A DNA stretch of 64,000 nucleotides, taken from assembly GCF_030238365.1 (NCBI RefSeq), contig NZ_JASSOT010000055.1, forward strand, positions 1 through 64,000, in the 5' to 3' direction. The translations under genes and the position numbers were made by a program. The stretch comes from Lelliottia wanjuensis (GTDB lineage Bacteria; Pseudomonadota; Gammaproteobacteria; Enterobacterales; Enterobacteriaceae). Position 1 is the first letter of the stretch. Every line of letters starts with the position of its first letter. This document shows positions 53,690 to 62,721 of this stretch, in pieces. The notes under the pieces are model-generated. The model made no database searches. It was not told where the DNA came from and saw only the letters and a program-made list of their open reading frames with translations.

Positions 53690-54615
53690 ATCCTTCCCGC
53701 CTGCTTTTCCCCCTTCTGCTGGCAGTACTACCGGCACAGGCGCTGAACACCGCGCAGATTATTGCCTCGTCGTTATCCGCTGACTGTCTGCACTACCGCA
53801 TTGTCGGCATCTGCTACTGGCTGTACTGCACCCCCTTTGGCTGTTCGGTCAGAACCTCGGTGAAAGTGAAACATAGCCTGCCGGACCTGGTGGTCTCCAC
53901 CTATGCCGTACCCGGCCATAACCCGTGGCAGGAGATGGCGTTTATTGGCAGCCCCATACCCGGTGTGGCGGAGGGCGGCGGTGATACCAATCCCCGTGAG
54001 GGTGATCCGAAGACCAAAATTCGTTTCAAAAATGCGGATGCTTTCGGTCATCCGGGCGGCGAGACGTTTTATAAATTTCTGAGCGGCTTTGGCTACAACT
54101 GCCGCAGCCCGGCAGTGGCGTTTCAGCCCTACTTCGTCAGTACGTTTGATGCTGCCGCCTGGCGTACCGGCATCCCGGAAAGTTTTTACCCCGAAGCGCT
54201 GACGCCCGGATTACGTGAGGTCGGCCAGACCGGCGACCTGTGGGGCAATGTTTATCCCCGGGCCGGCGCGTTGGGGCAAACTCACGACTATAAAGCCGGG
54301 GCCGTTATCGCGCAGCGTAGCGCCGATATCGTTACCCGCACCGGTCAGCCGCACGTCTATCTGCCGCTGACTACATCCCCCCGGGACGGCTACTGGCCAC
54401 CCGATCCAGTGCAAGAGAACCAGCCGGATAACCACGGCTGGCAGATGCTCTCCCCCGCAATGAGCCAGCAGTGCATCACCTTTCCCGACCGGAGCTCCGA
54501 AGACGCTTACGCCGACAGACTTTCGGATACGGGTGGCTACGCCTGGACGCTCTGGCGGCCCTACAGCTGTTGCCAGCGGCGGGGCCAGACCTTTTTAGGC
54601 AGTACCGGAGGCTGA
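53686..54615 (+). CDS. TIGR03756-family ICE protein (TraU-like)
   Basis: A 309-aa secreted protein: signal peptide MNPSRLLFPLLLAVLPAQA, then a Cys-rich domain (DCLHYRIVGICYWLYCTPFGC) and the conserved FKNADAFGHPGG and SPAMSQQCITFPD. Related in layout to F-type TraU. The start at 53686 overlaps the previous stop (ATGA); a frame from 53668 is not needed. Confidence 0.88.
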   Translation: MNPSRLLFPLLLAVLPAQALNTAQIIASSLSADCLHYRIVGICYWLYCTPFGCSVRTSVKVKHSLPDLVVSTYAVPGHNPWQEMAFIGSPIPGVAEGGGDTNPREGDPKTKIRFKNADAFGHPGGETFYKFLSGFGYNCRSPAVAFQPYFVSTFDAAAWRTGIPESFYPEALTPGLREVGQTGDLWGNVYPRAGALGQTHDYKAGAVIAQRSADIVTRTGQPHVYLPLTTSPRDGYWPPDPVQENQPDNHGWQMLSPAMSQQCITFPDRSSEDAYADRLSDTGGYAWTLWRPYSCCQRRGQTFLGSTGG

Positions 54616-54618
54616 CTG

Positions 54619-55995
54619 ATGACTCGTTATCTTTTTTCCCTGCTGATAACCGGCACACTTTGCGTATCGCTGCCCGCCCTGGCGGATAACGGTATTCCAC
54701 AGACCCGCGGCGCAATTGCCGACACCCTCTACTACCAGATTGGCGGCGGCGTGGCGCTGACGCCTGCCGCCAGCCGACGGAATACGTCGCTTATCAATGT
54801 TGGCGTGGGCTGGAGTTCAGATCTGATGTGCGGCAACTTTGATATCGACACTACTGTCAAAAATCAACTTAACGGTGTGACCGATGGCTTTCAGGATCTG
54901 ATGGGCGAGGTTATCGAAAACGCCACGTCCGCCGTCGCCAGCCTACCCGCGATGGTGATCCAGCGCGCCAATCCGCAGCTCTACGATCTGCTGACCAACG
55001 GCGTTCTCCAGGGGCGGCTGGATTTTGATAAGTCACAACTGAGCTGCAAGAACATGGCGCAGAAGATGACCGACTATGCGTACAACTCCGCCTGGACTCA
55101 GGCCGCAAAAGCGGAGAATTACCAGAGCATCGTCGCCGGGGAACCGGATGCGGTGCGCGCCGAGCAGGAGGCCAGTAAAGCTGCCGCTAAAAACGGCAAA
55201 CGCTGGGTGGGTGGCAAACAGCGCGGCGGTCAGGGACAATCGCCCATCAGGGTGATCACCGATACCACCACCGCAGGCTACAACATTCTGAATAGCCGCA
55301 GCGTTACCGACCAGAGCACGATTTCAGATACCACCTGTGAAGGGGAGCTGTGCCATCTGTGGCCCTCCCCGGACGACGCCGCACAATGGATGACCCGCGT
55401 GATTGGCGAACAGAACATCAATGTATCGCCGGAAAATGACACCTCCGGCAGCGGCAGTAACCGCAGCGGCGCGCAGGCGGGCACCGGGCTGACGCCGTTG
55501 ATTGACGAGGAGCAGGAAAAGATCGCCCAGGCACTGAGCGACCTGGTCAACGGTAACCTGAAGCCCACAACGGAAAATCTGGCAAAAGCCAGCGGCGGGC
55601 AGATCCGGTTAACCCGGGGCGTGGTGGAGGCGCTGAGGGACGATCCGGATGCCGCAGTCCTGGCGGAGCGGCTGTCGGGGGAAATGGCGATCGCCCGGGT
55701 GATGGAGCAGGCACTCACGGCCCGTCGCACCCTGCTGGCGGGGATGCGCGAACCCAATATTGCCACAGAAAAGGAGGCACAGTCGCAGTTAAACCAGGCC
55801 ACGATGCAGCTGGACAGAGAACTGGATCAGCTGCGTCTGGAGCTGGAAATGCGCCAGTCGCTGACCAGCAATACCGGCAGCACCATTCTGCAGCGCAAAA
55901 TTCAGCGCGACACCACCCGGGGCCAGGCCATCGGTGTGGAGGATGACGGCGATGCGCGGGTTAACGGGCTTCATCAGGATCAGACGAAGGAGTAA
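54619..55995 (+). CDS. TIGR03755-family ICE protein
   Basis: A 458-aa exported protein: signal peptide MTRYLFSLLITGTLCVSLPALA, then YYQIGGGVALTPAASR and WSSDLMCGNFDIDTTVKNQLNG, which are diagnostic for the family; a long helical C-terminus with coiled-coil potential follows. It lies 3 bp past the TIGR03756 gene. Function resembles TraH/TrbI-like mating-pair components by position. Confidence 0.88.
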   Translation: MTRYLFSLLITGTLCVSLPALADNGIPQTRGAIADTLYYQIGGGVALTPAASRRNTSLINVGVGWSSDLMCGNFDIDTTVKNQLNGVTDGFQDLMGEVIENATSAVASLPAMVIQRANPQLYDLLTNGVLQGRLDFDKSQLSCKNMAQKMTDYAYNSAWTQAAKAENYQSIVAGEPDAVRAEQEASKAAAKNGKRWVGGKQRGGQGQSPIRVITDTTTAGYNILNSRSVTDQSTISDTTCEGELCHLWPSPDDAAQWMTRVIGEQNINVSPENDTSGSGSNRSGAQAGTGLTPLIDEEQEKIAQALSDLVNGNLKPTTENLAKASGGQIRLTRGVVEALRDDPDAAVLAERLSGEMAIARVMEQALTARRTLLAGMREPNIATEKEAQSQLNQATMQLDRELDQLRLELEMRQSLTSNTGSTILQRKIQRDTTRGQAIGVEDDGDARVNGLHQDQTKE

Positions 55996-55998
55996 ATC

Positions 55999-56316
55999 AT
56001 GCGACGCCGCGTAAAAAACATCCTGACCCTGATACCAGCGCTGCTGGTTGTCGCCGCCATCGCCGGTTTATCCGTCCGGTTCGCCGGGCAGACACTCCAC
56101 TGGCGGGAAACGCTGAAACAGGCCCGCGTCGCGCTGCTCATCTGGCGGCTGTGCCTGTACAGCCTGATGGCCGGTTTATGGCTGTCGCTGCGCCAGCGCT
56201 GGCTGAAGCAGGCTCCGGCGCGTCTTCCGGCGCTGAACCGGATGGCGGTCTGGTCGCTCGTCCTGCTGTTGCTCGGCGAGATAAGCAACGGGCTACAGGA
56301 AGGAGATACCCCATGA
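55999..56316 (+). CDS. small ICE membrane protein (105 aa)
   Basis: A 105-aa protein with about three hydrophobic segments (10-28, 44-64, 82-96) and a basic N-terminus, placed between TIGR03755 and the TraG-N gene in the operon. It overlaps the traG-like start by 4 bp. It looks like the small membrane protein often found here in such ICEs; no biochemical role known. Confidence 0.75.
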   Translation: MRRRVKNILTLIPALLVVAAIAGLSVRFAGQTLHWRETLKQARVALLIWRLCLYSLMAGLWLSLRQRWLKQAPARLPALNRMAVWSLVLLLLGEISNGLQEGDTP

Positions 56317-57827
56317 CCGCCCACAGCTACCTGGAATATGCCCTCACCCTGCTGGGCTGGCTGATGAATAACGGGATCTGGAACACCCTCACTGCCACCG
56401 GGCTGTTTGCCCTGCCGCTGCTGATTAAGCTGGTCGCCGTCTGGCTGAAAGCCCGTGAGCAGGGGGTGGACGAAGGCAATACCGGAGCGCTCACCGTCGC
56501 CTGGATGGAGAACATGGTGTACATGGCGATGGTCGTTATTATGTTCACCTGTGTGCCGCTGCTGAATGTCGATATCACGACGATGAAATTTGATATGACG
56601 CGCTCGAAGCAGTGCAATATCTCGCTGGCGCAGCCCGATGATACCGGCTACAAACCGCTGATCAATGAGGTGAGCGGCAAAACCGCCGCCATCCCGGTGT
56701 GGTGGTATCTGGTGCATACCCTGTCAAAGGGGCTGGTCAATGCCGCTACAGCTTCCCTGCCCTGTCAGCCCGACCTGCGGCAAATTCGCTTTGAGGTGCA
56801 GCACACCCGGCTGTCCGATCCGGTGCTGGGTCAGGAGCTACAGGATTTTGTCCAGTCCTGCTATGCCCCGTCGCTGGCGCGTCTGAAGCAGCACACCACC
56901 GGCCTGTCGCAGGAGGAAACTGACGATATCGCCTGGATTGGTTCGTCGTATTTTTTGGCGCAGCCCGGCTATTACGATACTGACCGTGCTTACTCGCCCC
57001 TCTCCCGGTGGCCTTACGATGAGAACAGGGATGCCGGGCTCGTCGATACCGGTAACGGCGGCTATCCCACCTGTAAACAGTGGTGGTCTGATTCCGATAT
57101 CGGTTTAAAGCCCCGGGTGCTGGCGCTGGTGAAGACGGATATCTGGCAGGCGCTGCAGAAACTGAGCTACAGCCAGGCCGAGTATGAAGAGGCGGTGCTG
57201 CGTTCGGTGGTCAGCCAGCGCAATATGGAAGTGTCGCAGTCCGGGCGGGTGTATCCCGGCTTTGGGGGCAATATCGATACCACCGTGATGAACCAGATTA
57301 CCCGCAATGGTGCGACGGCGGGCCATGCTCTTGCCTCACTGGTGGCGTTTCCGGCCTTTGACTCACTGCGCCAGGCGCTGCCGATGGTGCAGGCGGTGCT
57401 GCTGATGGCGCTGGTGATTTGCTTTCCACTGGTTACCCTGTTTTCTGCGTATAACGTGAAAGTGGTACTGACGCTGACCTTTGCCCAGTTTGCGCTGATG
57501 TTTTTAACCTTCTGGTGGGAACTGGCCCGCTGGCTGGACGGCTCATTGCTCAGTTTGCTCTACGACAGCGATACCCACAGTTACTGGAATATGGCGGGGA
57601 TCCAGAATACCCAGGATGATCTTATTATGATGTTTGTTACCGGCACGCTGTTTATCGTGCTGCCGGGCTTTTGGTTCACGGCGGTCAGTTGGGCGGGAAT
57701 ACAGCTGGGGGGCGCGCTGGATGGCGCATTGCGCAACGGGACTGCTGATATTAAAAATGCCGGGGGTAAGGCACGGGAACTTATGATGCAGCTGGCCGGG
57801 AAGCTGGTGAGATCGGGCGGGGGTTAA
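56313..57827 (+). CDS. TraG N-terminal domain conjugal transfer protein
   Basis: A 504-aa integral membrane protein of the TraG-N type used in mating-pair formation and stabilisation: about five hydrophobic helices (27-47, 68-90, 365-385, 410-450, 465-490) and conserved segments LVNAATASLPCQPDLRQ and QSCYAPSLARLK. The start ATG at 56313 overlaps the preceding stop. It is the last recognisable gene of the transfer operon before phage-derived cargo. Confidence 0.87.
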   Translation: MTAHSYLEYALTLLGWLMNNGIWNTLTATGLFALPLLIKLVAVWLKAREQGVDEGNTGALTVAWMENMVYMAMVVIMFTCVPLLNVDITTMKFDMTRSKQCNISLAQPDDTGYKPLINEVSGKTAAIPVWWYLVHTLSKGLVNAATASLPCQPDLRQIRFEVQHTRLSDPVLGQELQDFVQSCYAPSLARLKQHTTGLSQEETDDIAWIGSSYFLAQPGYYDTDRAYSPLSRWPYDENRDAGLVDTGNGGYPTCKQWWSDSDIGLKPRVLALVKTDIWQALQKLSYSQAEYEEAVLRSVVSQRNMEVSQSGRVYPGFGGNIDTTVMNQITRNGATAGHALASLVAFPAFDSLRQALPMVQAVLLMALVICFPLVTLFSAYNVKVVLTLTFAQFALMFLTFWWELARWLDGSLLSLLYDSDTHSYWNMAGIQNTQDDLIMMFVTGTLFIVLPGFWFTAVSWAGIQLGGALDGALRNGTADIKNAGGKARELMMQLAGKLVRSGGG

Positions 57828-58150
57828 AAAGTTAATGAGGGTGCAATTTATATTGACTCAAATTTGATCTGGCAGTGCTCTGCATTTGACCATGGCTTAA
57901 CCAGCCCGGCGGTTATGAGCGAGGAGCGGACATTGGCCCCACAGAGGATAACTAAACTTTTTTTTGGATATTCTCTAAAAGCGAATGGTCCGGTTTACCG
58001 GGATGCTTACATCCGCAGATCATTCATGCAATGGATAAGGCTCAGGGCAACATTTCCAGCGGTGACACTATTAGGATTGTGTTCGGTGTGGCCACAGTTG
58101 AAATTGCCTGCCTGGTCTCAGATTCGCAAATACCAGAAGGGAATCGCGTA
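57828..58150. other. junction between the tra operon and phage-derived cargo
   Basis: About 320 bp of lower GC. A plus-strand frame from 57864 ends at 58151, with its TAA sharing a base with the i-spanin ATG, as happens in phage lysis cassettes, but its sequence resembles no endolysin or holin I know. I treat it as an unproven remnant. Confidence 0.4.
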
Positions 58151-58402
58151 ATGCTTCCTGGCCTTTACATTAAGGCCAGACAGTACCTGTTGACGGCTGC
58201 AGCCGTCATCATGGTGCTTGCTGGTGCCTACTATCTCGGTGGCCAGGCTGCTCGCCGGTCAATGGACATCAAAGCAGAGCGTGAAGACAGAAAGCGCCTG
58301 CGACACAGATTGGATGTGAAAAATGACGTTATCAATGCAGTCCGAAGCTCGGATGATACTACCGTTGACGCTCAGCTTGCCGCTGATTGGATGCGTGATT
58401 AA
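58151..58402 (+). CDS. phage i-spanin (Rz/LysB-like)
   Basis: An 83-aa protein with one N-terminal membrane helix (about 9-31, LLTAAAVIMVLAGAYYLGGQAA) and a charged helical periplasmic part (KAEREDRKRLRHRLDVKNDV), ending TTVDAQLAADWMRD, the layout of short phage Rz/LysB inner-membrane spanins. GAAGGGA lies 8 nt upstream of the ATG. A second gene is nested in the +1 frame at its 3' end, which is the hallmark of Rz/Rz1 pairs. It has no evident role in conjugation, so it is prophage-derived. Confidence 0.7.
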   Translation: MLPGLYIKARQYLLTAAAVIMVLAGAYYLGGQAARRSMDIKAEREDRKRLRHRLDVKNDVINAVRSSDDTTVDAQLAADWMRD

Positions 58403-58556
58403 GCCGCCGGCTCATGGGGTGTTGTTTTGCGATGCTGCAAACCTGATTGATGTTAGCCATAGCGATCAGCTAAAGCAGGAAACGAAACGTGAGATCCTTT
58501 CCCACAACGTTCAAGATGCTACGTTGTGCCATTGGTCAAATCATCGCAACAAGTGA
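58323..58556 (+). CDS. phage o-spanin lipoprotein (Rz1/LysC-like)
   Basis: A reading frame overlapping the i-spanin gene in the +1 register by 80 bp. It has a hydrophobic lead and a lipobox LIGC with the cysteine at residue 24, then CDAANLIDVSHSDQL and KREILSHN, the pattern of P2 LysC-type outer-membrane spanin lipoproteins. The start is either 58323 or the ATG at 58353. Together with the i-spanin it would fuse inner and outer membranes during phage lysis. No holin or endolysin is recognisable nearby. Confidence 0.65.
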   Translation: MTLSMQSEARMILPLTLSLPLIGCVIKPPAHGVLFCDAANLIDVSHSDQLKQETKREILSHNVQDATLCHWSNHRNK

Positions 58557-58596
58557 TGATTTTGGATGTCTTATTAGCTTCAAAAAAGCAATGACA

Positions 58597-58625
58597 ACCC
58601 AGCAAACCCCCTTTGTTTGCTGGGT
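58597..58625 (+). other. perfect 11-bp inverted repeat after the spanin pair
   Basis: ACCCAGCAAAC / GTTTGCTGGGT with a 7-nt loop, 40 bp past the o-spanin stop. No T run follows on either strand, so a simple intrinsic terminator is doubtful, though it may end the phage transcript with Rho or pause it. Confidence 0.45.
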
Positions 58626-58753
58626 AACTGACAACCAGCGGCTTGATCATTTTTGAGTAATGACGTAGATTTAGTCAACTGCTGACGAATGCGTCAGTAG
58701 TTAATGTAGACCTACGCATACTCGTAGCCTTTTCTCCCTTGATGGAGAACACC

Positions 58754-58844
58754 GGAGAGGCCAATGTGGCCCACGGCTTAGTTGACCGCATAAGCAATGC
58801 TTTCGCGGTTTTCGCTGGAGAGGCCAATGCGGCCCACAGCTAAG
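58754..58844 (+). repeat. pair of 28-bp direct repeats with a hairpin between them
   Basis: Copy one at 58754-58781 and copy two at 58817-58844 share GGAGAGGCCAATGYGGCCCA and then CRGCTWAG, 25 of 28 identical. Each copy holds an internal GGCC...GGCC palindrome. Between them lies ACCGC...AGCAATGCT...GCGGT followed by TTTTC (58785-58813), which is terminator-like. Copy two ends 8 bp before the next start codon. The layout recalls repeat-antitoxin RNA genes or an RNA leader. Confidence 0.55.
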
Positions 58845-58852
58845 GTGGACAC

Positions 58853-59248
58853 ATGCACGACGTAATGAACGAAAAACGTTCTATTCAGACAATTCGTGAT
58901 CATACCAGCATCATTGCCACGTACGCTTTTAAGCAGCATATGCTTCAGGTGCGCACACTTGACAATGAAGGGATGACTGCGCCTGAAGATTTTCACTTCA
59001 TTGTCACCTTCAAAGATGACGTGGACAATGCTGATGCTACGGTTAAGCCGTTGGCAGAAGCAGTCCTGCTTGGTGATCGCGTTCGTTTCATTGTTAAACC
59101 TGCGAAACAGTACCCTGAGATGGCTCGATCAATGGCCGATCTCGTTGAGGTTATTGAACATTCTATTCGTCGTTTCTTTGATACTAATGGTAGAATCATG
59201 AGCAATATTAAAGCTAATGATTCTGCTGAGAAATGGCTCCTACACTAA
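58853..59248 (+). CDS. hypothetical cargo protein (131 aa)
   Basis: Not recognised. The ATG at 58853 has AAGGTGG 4 nt upstream; an in-frame ATG at 58865 is the alternative. The product is soluble: a helical start, a beta-rich middle (DFHFIVTFKDDVDNADATVK, DRVRFIVKPAKQYPE) and a helical end (ADLVEVIEHSIRRFFD). It is preceded by the 28-bp repeat pair and overlaps the next gene by 16 bp, so the two form a module. Confidence 0.65.
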   Translation: MHDVMNEKRSIQTIRDHTSIIATYAFKQHMLQVRTLDNEGMTAPEDFHFIVTFKDDVDNADATVKPLAEAVLLGDRVRFIVKPAKQYPEMARSMADLVEVIEHSIRRFFDTNGRIMSNIKANDSAEKWLLH

Positions 59249-60203
59249 TAGAATCCTACAGAAAAGATCTGAGCGGGTGGCCTCACACAGGGGACACTCG
59301 TTCTGTTCGTTCCGGCTTCCTCCTTGCCTCCAGGTCACTTTTCAAAATCTCAGAACACGAAATCATCGAACCAGAGGATGATGTCGTTCGCTACGTTCTC
59401 ATTGAGCGTGTAGGTGCGAACATCGCTGATGTTGAACTGAGCAACATGATTTTAGACTACGAAGATGACGGGCTAAACGAGCAGGACATTATTCAGGAAC
59501 TTCTCCGATCTGGCGTCGTTGATGAGGCTAATAACGTCACCGCTGGACGGGTTGGGCTTCGTAACTATAGCTTCGTTGAAGATGGCCAGGACATAGATTG
59601 TTTCCAGGTCGCTGGAGCTTATATCCAGCCTACGAGCCATCGTAAAGGCATCATGAGCAGGACATATGTTTTCATGCTGAACTGGTATGAGCATTTAGTT
59701 TGTGATGATATGCAGACGATACCTGGTGCGCGCATTTGGGCTGGCCCGATGATTCGTGCTGGTGAAGTGCGAATCTATAATGAGAATGGCGGTTCATTCG
59801 AAGATGTGCTTGGCGAGAAAGGTATTGGTAGGCATAACGGCTTCCTGCCCTGGAACCGAGGTCGCTTATTTGACACCTCCCAATGGGACCCTAATCAGCT
59901 CCAAACTACAGTTCAAAAATTTATCGTGCTGATTATATCCCGAGGAACCTGCCTCAGAATTGGCTTTATCCCCTGAGCCATGACCATCTACTAACCCGCT
60001 TCTTGAACTGCACCCGCAATATTATTCGTATTCTTTTAATTTTATTAAATAAAGTAGGTTACCGCATGGGTTTATCAAGAATGGTTGATCATATAAAGCC
60101 ACTGCTTAGACCAAAAAGTGATCAGCAGTTTTCACACAGCCTGGGCACGAAGCAGCCAGTCAAATCAGACTGCGCCGGAAAGGAAGTAAAGTTCTCAGAT
60201 TAA
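59233..60203 (+). pseudogene. unknown cargo gene with an apparent frameshift near 59893
   Basis: The frame from 59233 is coherent to ...RLFDTSQWDPN (residue ~220), then gives an unlikely tail and stops at 59976. From about 59893 the -1 frame continues well (NYSSKIYRADYIPRNLPQNW..., HDHLLTRFLNCTRN, RMGLSRMVDHIKPLLRP) to 60203. One missing T after AAT at 59893 would join them into a ~323-aa protein with a late hydrophobic stretch. The middle (VAGAYIQPTSHRKGIMSRTYVF) faintly resembles a GNAT acetyltransferase core. A mutation or programmed frameshift are both possible. Confidence 0.6.
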
Positions 60204-60311
60204 AAATCATCCAGTACAGCAAAACAACTTCCTCATTATCTACTTTCATCATAAAGACGATGCTTCACCTGTCTTTCCAGCCCTGCGGGGTTTCGTTATA
60301 CTCCGCCCGAT

Positions 60312-60740
60312 ATGAACAACCACAACACGCCCCCCGATCAAACCATCGCTGACCTGGCCCACCTTGCCTGGTGCGCTCTTGTTGCCCTGCGCTTCGCACA
60401 ACGCAACGGCCTGGCGCAGCCTCCGCTGATGGAACACACGTTTTTACTACGCTGGCTGGCGACAGCGCAAAAGCAGCGCCGCTTTCCCCGTACCGTCGCT
60501 CCAGATATCGACAGCCTGCTGTCGCTCGGGCGTCAGAAAGGTCTGGCTGCCGGACTGTACCAGCGACTGGAATACCTGTGGGAGTCCTGCTCATCACCGG
60601 CTAAGCAGCAGTCTGACCTGTTCAGGCTGACTTACGCGATTGAAGCGCTGAAAGCACAGGGCTGGCTCAACGCGGTTATCACCGATGAAGAATGGGATAT
60701 TCCGGCATTACGTAAGCGTCCCGTTATCGACGTCTGGTAA
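60312..60740 (+). CDS. ICE hypothetical protein truncated by the IS66 element
   Basis: A 142-aa reading frame of which only about the first 133 residues (to 60711) belong to the ICE; the final RKRPVIDVW is encoded by the left inverted repeat of the IS66 element. The native part is helical and basic (LAHLAWCALVALRFAQRNG, LLRWLATAQKQRRFPR, LGRQKGLAAGLYQRLEYLW). Its composition returns to that of the ICE backbone. Not recognised by name; its native C-terminus is lost. Confidence 0.65.
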   Translation: MNNHNTPPDQTIADLAHLAWCALVALRFAQRNGLAQPPLMEHTFLLRWLATAQKQRRFPRTVAPDIDSLLSLGRQKGLAAGLYQRLEYLWESCSSPAKQQSDLFRLTYAIEALKAQGWLNAVITDEEWDIPALRKRPVIDVW

Positions 60741-60799
60741 ATCGTCGATAATGGACATGCTTTTTTATTTAATGGACATTATCCTGCCGGAGGGACTGG

Positions 60800-62354
60800 T
60801 CACTGTGTGGTGACATTGGCTGGCGGAAGCTCCACATTCCAGGGCAGAAGATCGCATAACCGCTTTGAGGGCCATTCGCTTATCTCACCTATCACATACC
60901 GCAGGTAAGCTTCTGGGTCTACGTCATTTAACCTGCATGTGACTATCAGCGTATACATCAGCGCTGCGTTTTCACCTCCACTGGCCGACCCAACGAACAG
61001 ATAGTTCCTCCGGCCAACCGCCACCATTCGCAGGGCGTTTTCAGACAGGTTATTGTCTATTTCCACCCAACCGTTACGGCAGAACTCATTCAGCGCAGGC
61101 CAGTTATTTTTCAGGTAGGTGAACGCTTCCTTCAGCCCTGAGACTGATGAGTGTGTCGCGGCTTGTTCCCGCCACCAGATGTTTAGTGATGCCATCAGCG
61201 GAACGCTTTTTTCCCGCCGGACCGCCAGACGCTCAGCTGCCGGGCTTCCCCGGATCTCCGCTTCTATCGCGTACAACTCTCCGAACCGCTTCAGGGCTTC
61301 CGTCGTTATTGCTGTGGGCGTCCTGACGTGAACATCATGGAACTTACGCCGCGCATGAGCCATACATCCCGCTTCCGTTATCTGCCCGTCTGCGTGGAGC
61401 GCTTTGTAACCTGCGTAAGCATCTGCCTGTAACACGCCGTTGTATTCCGACAGGTGCGTCCTGGGATGTATGCCTTTTCTGTCCGCTGACCACGCGAACC
61501 ATGCTGCGGGGGGCATCTCCGAACTGGCACGGCGATCATCTCTGACGTAGACCCATAGCCGGCTGGTCTGGCATTTTCCGTTGCCAGGAGCCAGCAGATT
61601 GACGGTTGTATCATCCGTATTCACCTTTCCCGCCTGGAGTACATAGCGGTTCAGTTCGTCGTACAGAGGGCGCAACTTGTACGCTATTGCATCCACCCAA
61701 CGTTCCAGCGTACTGCGGCTTAGCTCCACGCCCTGTCTGGCATAGATTCCTGACTGGCGATGCAACGGGATGTGATCGCCGTATTTAGCCACTGCTACGT
61801 GTGACAACACACCCGCTCCAGCATAGCTGCGATCTATCGGTTTTGGTGGCATCGGGGCCTGCGCTATATGATCACACCGACCACAGGCCGGATCGTTTCG
61901 ATAACTTTGAAGGTGCTGCTGATGAGCTCCAGTTGTTCCGAGACGCTTTCACCCAACGGCTTCAGCACTCCACCACATTCAGGACAGCAGGTTGCTTCGG
62001 GTCTAAGGCTCCGGGTTTCCCGTGGCAGGTGGGCTGGAAGAGGTTTGCGGCGGGCAGACTGTTGCAGTACACGAGGAACGTCTGGATCAGGGTCAGGCCC
62101 CAGGACAACATCCATTTCTGCCTGCAACGCTGTCAGCTTTTTCTCCACCGTTATGAGGAGTTTTGTGGCTTTATCGCGGTTTTTCTCACTCCTGCTACCG
62201 AACACCATTCGCTGTAGTTTATCGATGTGCGACTTCAGTTTGTCTATTCAAGACGGTAGCTGGTGACCAGCCCTGACAGGTGCTGGTTTTGCACCCGCTG
62301 CTCACGCAGCAGGGCTTTTAACAGATTAATATCATCAGGGAGGTTATCGTTCAT
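60800..62354 (-). pseudogene. tnpC: IS66 transposase TnpC, disrupted by two frameshifts
   Basis: The transposase reads in three pieces. An N-terminal leucine-zipper-like piece begins at 62354 and stops after YRLE because one A is missing near 62249. The next piece (about 62250-61864) includes MVFGSRSEKNRDK and the zinc-binding CCPECGG, then loses frame near 61870 through a short deletion of the KLAC segment. The large piece (61852-60800, 350 aa) carries the DDE core with NTDDTTVNLL, ADAYAGYKAL and GWVEIDNNLSENALR. Function is probably lost. Confidence 0.88.
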
Positions 62355-62373
62355 ATCCCGACTTTACAGCAGG

Positions 62374-62721
62374 TTATATGCGTAGTCCTGGCTTTTCCGT
62401 GCGTTTTGGGTGTCGCCAGTCGATACCCTCAAGGAGCATCGATAGCTGAGCCGGAGTCAGGTGTATCCTGCCATCATGGGATAGCGGCCAGGCGAAGCGC
62501 CCACGCTCAAGGTGTTTGGTGAACAGACACAGCCCGTCACGATCGGCCCACAGAACCTTGAGCAGCACACCACTTTTTCCGCGGAAGACGAACAGGTGCC
62601 CGCTGAATGGATCAGCACTGAGGATGTTCTGTACCTTTGATGCCAGCCCATGGAAGCCACATCGCATATCGGTCACCCCCGCAACAAGCCAGATTTTGCT
62701 TCCTGCTGGTAAGGCGATCAT
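62374..62721 (-). CDS. tnpB: IS66 accessory protein TnpB
   Basis: A 115-aa intact IS66 Orf2-type protein: KIWLVAGVTDMRCGFHGLASKVQ, the central HLFVFRGKSGVLLKVLWADRDG and LERGRFAWPL are diagnostic. The start overlaps the tnpA stop (ATGA). It assists transposition in the family by an unclear mechanism. Confidence 0.93.
   Translation of the reverse strand: MIALPAGSKIWLVAGVTDMRCGFHGLASKVQNILSADPFSGHLFVFRGKSGVLLKVLWADRDGLCLFTKHLERGRFAWPLSHDGRIHLTPAQLSMLLEGIDWRHPKRTEKPGLRI

Noticed and set aside
58597..58625. Perfect hairpin as an intrinsic terminator
   Set aside because: The stem is strong but no T run follows on either strand, so it is listed only as an inverted repeat.
58754..58844. Repeat pair as a CRISPR array
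   Set aside because: Only two repeats, a 35-bp spacer containing a hairpin, and no cas genes nearby.
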